A DNA stretch of 64,000 nucleotides from Paractinoplanes tereljensis (GTDB lineage: Bacteria > Actinomycetota > Actinomycetes > Mycobacteriales > Micromonosporaceae): contig NZ_BOMY01000050.1 of NCBI RefSeq assembly GCF_016862435.1, positions 124,001-188,000 on the forward strand, read 5' to 3'. Below, in pieces: positions 61,044-64,000 of the stretch. The notes under the pieces were generated by a model that was not told the origin of the DNA, made no database searches, and saw nothing but the letters and a program-made list of their open reading frames with translations. The translations under genes were made by a program, and so were the position numbers. Every line of letters begins with the position of its first letter. Positions within the stretch are counted from its first letter, which is position 1.

Positions 61044-62485
61044 GCTCCTGGAACCCACGCACCGGTGTCGCCGTCGCGGCCCCACCCGACTCCACCCCCG
61101 GTCAGGTCGACAACGCGGTCGCCGCGGCCGTCGCCGCCGCCGACGAGGTGGCCTCGGCCCGGCCGGCCGAGCGCGCCGCCTGGCTGGAGGCCATCGCGGC
61201 GGCCCTCGCGGCCGACCGGGACGACCTCGCGGAGTTGGCCGACGAGGAGGTCGGGCTCGGCATGCCCCGGCTCACCGGGGAGGCCGGGCGGGCGGCCGAG
61301 ACGATCCGGTTCTACGCGTCGGTCGTGCGGGAGGGCGGCTGGCTCGGCGCGACCATCGAGGCCGGGCGACCCGACCTGCGGCGGATGCGGGTGCCGCTCG
61401 GGCCGGTCGCCGTCTTCGGGGCCAGCAACTTTCCGTTCGGGTTCGGGGTGCTCGGGCACGACACGGCGACCGCCCTCGCGGCCGGCTGCCCGGTCGTGGT
61501 CAAGGCGCATCCCGCGCACCCGCGGCTGTCGGCCGCGCTGGCGGCTCTGGCCGGGGACGCCCTCAACGGCGCGGGCGCCCCGGCCGGGGCGTTGAGCCTG
61601 GTCGCCGGGTTCGCGGCCGGTTCGCAGCTGGTCGCCCACCCGGAGATCAGGGCGGTGGCGTTCACCGGTTCGCAGCGCGGCGGGCTGGCCCTGTGGCGGC
61701 AGGCGGCGACCCGGGAGCAGGCGATTCCGGTCTTCGCCGAGATGGGCACGGTCAACGCGGCGGTGGTCACCGAAACCGCCGACCCGGACGAGGTGGCCGC
61801 CGGATTTGTCGGCTCCTTCACCCTCGGGATGGGACAGTTCTGCACCAAACCCGGCCTCCTGCTGGCGCCCGCCGGGCTGGCCGAACGTGTGGCCAAAGCC
61901 CTGGACCAGGCGAAACCTCAGGGCTGGCTGCTCACCGAGCAGATCGCGGCGACCTTCGGCGAGGGGGTGCTCGGGCTGGAAGGTGCCGGGGCACGCCTTC
62001 TTGCCCGTACGCCCGGAACTGGATCTGGATGGCAGGCGCAACCGGCCGTCCTGGCCGTCACACCGGACCGCCTGCGCCGGAATCCCGCCCTGCTGGAGGA
62101 GGTCTTCGGGCCGGTGGCCCTGGTCGCCGAATATGCCGACGTGGCCGAGCGGGACGCCGTCCTCGACGTGCTGCCGGGCAGCCTGGCCACCGCCGTGCAC
62201 GCCGCGGCCGACGACCCCGACCTCCCGGCGCTAGTGGCCCGGTTGTCCCGGCGATGCGGCCGGGTCGTGGTCAACGGCTGGCCGACCGGCGTCGCGGTGG
62301 GCTGGGCCCAGCAGCACGGCGGACCCTGGCCGGCCACCACCGCGCCGGCCCACACCTCGGTCGGCAGCGAGGCCCTGCAACGATTCCTGCGTCCGGTCAC
62401 GTTCCAGGACGCCCCGGACGCGGCGCTGCCCCCGGCGCTGCGGCGGGCGAATCCGTGGGGCATTCCGCGGCGCGGCGACGGATGA
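61040..62485 (+). CDS. Aldehyde dehydrogenase, ketoglutarate-semialdehyde type
   Basis: 481 residues of the ALDH superfamily. Catalytic Cys is in GMGQFCTKPGL, general base Glu in VFAEMGTVN, and the oxyanion Asn in FGASNFPFGFG. FTGSQRGG binds NADP. This pattern matches alpha-ketoglutarate semialdehyde dehydrogenases that end uronic acid or pentose oxidation. Its dehydratase partner is not seen; only a fragment precedes it. Confidence 0.87.
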   Translation: MSSWNPRTGVAVAAPPDSTPGQVDNAVAAAVAAADEVASARPAERAAWLEAIAAALAADRDDLAELADEEVGLGMPRLTGEAGRAAETIRFYASVVREGGWLGATIEAGRPDLRRMRVPLGPVAVFGASNFPFGFGVLGHDTATALAAGCPVVVKAHPAHPRLSAALAALAGDALNGAGAPAGALSLVAGFAAGSQLVAHPEIRAVAFTGSQRGGLALWRQAATREQAIPVFAEMGTVNAAVVTETADPDEVAAGFVGSFTLGMGQFCTKPGLLLAPAGLAERVAKALDQAKPQGWLLTEQIAATFGEGVLGLEGAGARLLARTPGTGSGWQAQPAVLAVTPDRLRRNPALLEEVFGPVALVAEYADVAERDAVLDVLPGSLATAVHAAADDPDLPALVARLSRRCGRVVVNGWPTGVAVGWAQQHGGPWPATTAPAHTSVGSEALQRFLRPVTFQDAPDAALPPALRRANPWGIPRRGDG

Positions 62486-62630
62486 CCAGCCCGCTTCATG
62501 GACCGGCCAGAACAAGGGATGGCGGGTAATGGTGCCGACCGAGGCGCTGCGCACTGTCTGATCTTCCGGGCGGGCCGGGCGGGGCGATAGGTTGACGCAG
62601 CTCACTGCCCACACTGGAGGTAGCCGCGTC

Positions 62631-64000
62631 ATGAGTTCTCACCCCCTCGCCCGGCTGACCGCCGCCGAGATCGACCGGACCCGCGAGGTGCTGGCCGAGG
62701 CCGGCGCGCTGGCCGAGAGCACGCGATTCGCCTACGTCGGGCTCGCCGAGCCGGACAAGCGCCTGGTCCTGGCCGGTACGGCGGTGCCGCGCCAGGTGCG
62801 GGTGCTGCTGCTCGACCGGGCCACCGGCCTCGGGCGGGACTGCCTGGTCGACCTCACGGCCGGCGCGATCGCCTCGATCACCGAGGCGGACGCGGAGCTC
62901 GGCGGCCAGATGCCGATCCTCGACGAGGAGTTCATGGTCATCGAGGAGATCCTGGCCGAGTCGCCGGAGTGGCTGGCCGCCCTGGTCAAGCGCAACCTGC
63001 CGGTCGACGAGGTGCGGGCCTGTCCGCTGTCGGCCGGCAACTTCGACTACGAGGACGAGGTCGGCAAGCGGATGATCCGGGTGCTGGCCTTCCACCAGCC
63101 CGACCCGAAAGAGCTGGTCTGGGCGTACCCGATCGATGGTCTTGTCGCCTATGTGGATTTGACCGCGCGCACCGCGCACGCCGTCTACGACCACCAGGAC
63201 CACCCGATTCCGCGGGAGAAGGCCGAGTGGGACGTCCCGCCGCGGGACACGCTCAAGGCCATCGAGATCACCCAGCCGGACGGGCCCAGCTTCGCGGTCG
63301 AGGACGACGTGGTGACCTGGGAGAAGTGGCGGCTGCGGATCGGCTTCGACATGCGCGAAGGGCTGATCCTCAACGAGATCTCGTTCGACGGGCGGCCGAT
63401 CGTCTACCGCGCCTCGATCGCCGAGATGGTGGTCCCGTACGCGGACCCGTCGCCGGCCCGGTTCTGGCAGAACTACTTCGACACCGGCGAATACCTGTTC
63501 GCGCGGTACACGAATTCGCTCGAGCTCGGCTGCGACTGCCTCGGCGAAATCCACTACTTCGACGCCACCCTCGCCGACGAGCAGGGCGCGCCGCGGGAGA
63601 TCCGCAACGCGATCTGCATGCACGAGGAGGACTACGGGGTGCTGTGGAAGCACACCGACCTGTTCAACGAGATGGCCGAGACCCGTCGTCAGCGCCGGCT
63701 GGTGATCTCGTTCTTCGTGACCATCGGCAACTATGACTACGGTTTCTACTGGTACCTGTACCTCGACGGGACCATTCAGCTCGAATGCAAGGCGACCGGA
63801 GTGGTATTCACCTCGGCCTATCCGGGCGAGGGTTACCCGTACGCCACGGAAATCGCGCCCGGTCTCGGCGCTCCGTTCCATCAGCATCTTTTCTCGGCCC
63901 GCCTGGACATGACGGTGGACGGGGTGCGGAACGCGGTCGACGAGGTGGACGCGGTGCGGGTGCCGGTCGGGCCGGAAAACCCGTACGGCAACGCCTTCGC
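62631..64000 (+). CDS. Copper-containing primary amine oxidase, truncated by window edge
   Basis: 456 codons are present and the gene continues past 64000; family members have about 640 residues. The topaquinone precursor Tyr is in TIGNYDYGFYWYLYLDG (NYD), the catalytic base Asp in NYFDTGEYLF, and two copper His in FHQHLFSARLDM. The N2/N3 domains precede it. It oxidises primary amines to aldehyde, ammonia and hydrogen peroxide. GGAGG at 62616-62620 precedes the ATG. The aldehyde dehydrogenase next to it could take up the product. Confidence 0.92.
   Translation, partial: MSSHPLARLTAAEIDRTREVLAEAGALAESTRFAYVGLAEPDKRLVLAGTAVPRQVRVLLLDRATGLGRDCLVDLTAGAIASITEADAELGGQMPILDEEFMVIEEILAESPEWLAALVKRNLPVDEVRACPLSAGNFDYEDEVGKRMIRVLAFHQPDPKELVWAYPIDGLVAYVDLTARTAHAVYDHQDHPIPREKAEWDVPPRDTLKAIEITQPDGPSFAVEDDVVTWEKWRLRIGFDMREGLILNEISFDGRPIVYRASIAEMVVPYADPSPARFWQNYFDTGEYLFARYTNSLELGCDCLGEIHYFDATLADEQGAPREIRNAICMHEEDYGVLWKHTDLFNEMAETRRQRRLVISFFVTIGNYDYGFYWYLYLDGTIQLECKATGVVFTSAYPGEGYPYATEIAPGLGAPFHQHLFSARLDMTVDGVRNAVDEVDAVRVPVGPENPYGNAF

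Noticed and set aside
60816..61085. An 89-codon minus-strand frame before the aldehyde dehydrogenase
   Set aside because: The + strand frame in the same place has better codon use and ends in an ATGA overlap with the next gene.
62496..63887. A 463-codon open frame on the minus strand
   Set aside because: It is antisense to the amine oxidase gene, which has all catalytic motifs and a ribosome binding site on the + strand.

Overview
The window is high-GC actinobacterial DNA, most like Micromonosporaceae (Actinoplanes or a relative). The signs are GC-rich third codon positions, many GTG starts, several probably leaderless genes, an IdeR-type iron box, a CebR-type operator, SCO6745-like and DUF4331 proteins, and many secreted polysaccharide hydrolases with CBM2, CBM5/12 and CBM13 modules. 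It looks like chromosome carrying several accessory islands.

Layout. 1-1016: a small GntR repressor and an orphan XRE regulator lie beside the 3' end of a tRNA-Ser(UGA), the usual look of one end of an integrated element. 1.2-4.5 kb: a secreted GH30 glycosidase overlaps a GH18 chitinase-like gene; their CBM13 modules are near copies. 4.6-12 kb: quinone oxidoreductase, NlpC/P60 peptidase (apparently non-ATG start), GAF histidine kinase, PEBP protein, methyltransferase and a large GT-C-like membrane protein. 12.1-19.2 kb: the most unusual locus. A Pycsar-type membrane effector (PycTM/DUF5706) diverges from a four-gene operon encoding a class III nucleotide cyclase, a P-loop NTPase, an SPFH-like coiled-coil protein and a DUF4407 membrane protein; a Crp-type cNMP-binding regulator converges on it. 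The last 20 residues of the cyclase and a segment near the N-terminus of the NTPase share a motif resembling RHIM/BASS amyloid signalling motifs. This suggests a signalling or antiphage system in which an NTPase sensor switches on a cyclase and the cyclic nucleotide drives a membrane effector. That model is inference.

19.6-28 kb: aldo/keto reductase, FhuF-like iron reductase under an iron box, an HTH-peptide deformylase fusion, flavohaemoglobin, CPBP protease, an EcsC-like protein with a long disordered tail, and tRNA-Ser(GCU) plus tRNA-Arg(ACG). 28.5-41 kb: ECF sigma factor with a membrane partner, subtilase, lipoprotein, haloacetate-dehalogenase-like hydrolase, WD40 protein, and two paralogous secreted propeller/Ig proteins facing each other. 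41-47 kb: CueP-like lipoprotein, a channel-like TrkA/RyR protein, GH19 chitinase, a Gln/Pro-repeat secreted protein, and a CE15 glucuronoyl esterase with CBM2 behind a CebR box.

48.4-55.5 kb: metal handling, with a NicO-like His-rich transporter, TPR and DUF4331 proteins, then a CbiMNQO-type ECF importer preceded by a Nur-like box, so nickel is the likely substrate. 55.6-59.6 kb: an SsuD-type sulfonate monooxygenase in an operon with a sugar-type (CUT1) ABC importer that lacks its own ATPase; sulfoquinovose use is a testable idea. 59.7-64 kb: RDD protein, DUF2752 protein, aldehyde dehydrogenase preceded by a gene fragment, and a copper amine oxidase cut by the window edge.
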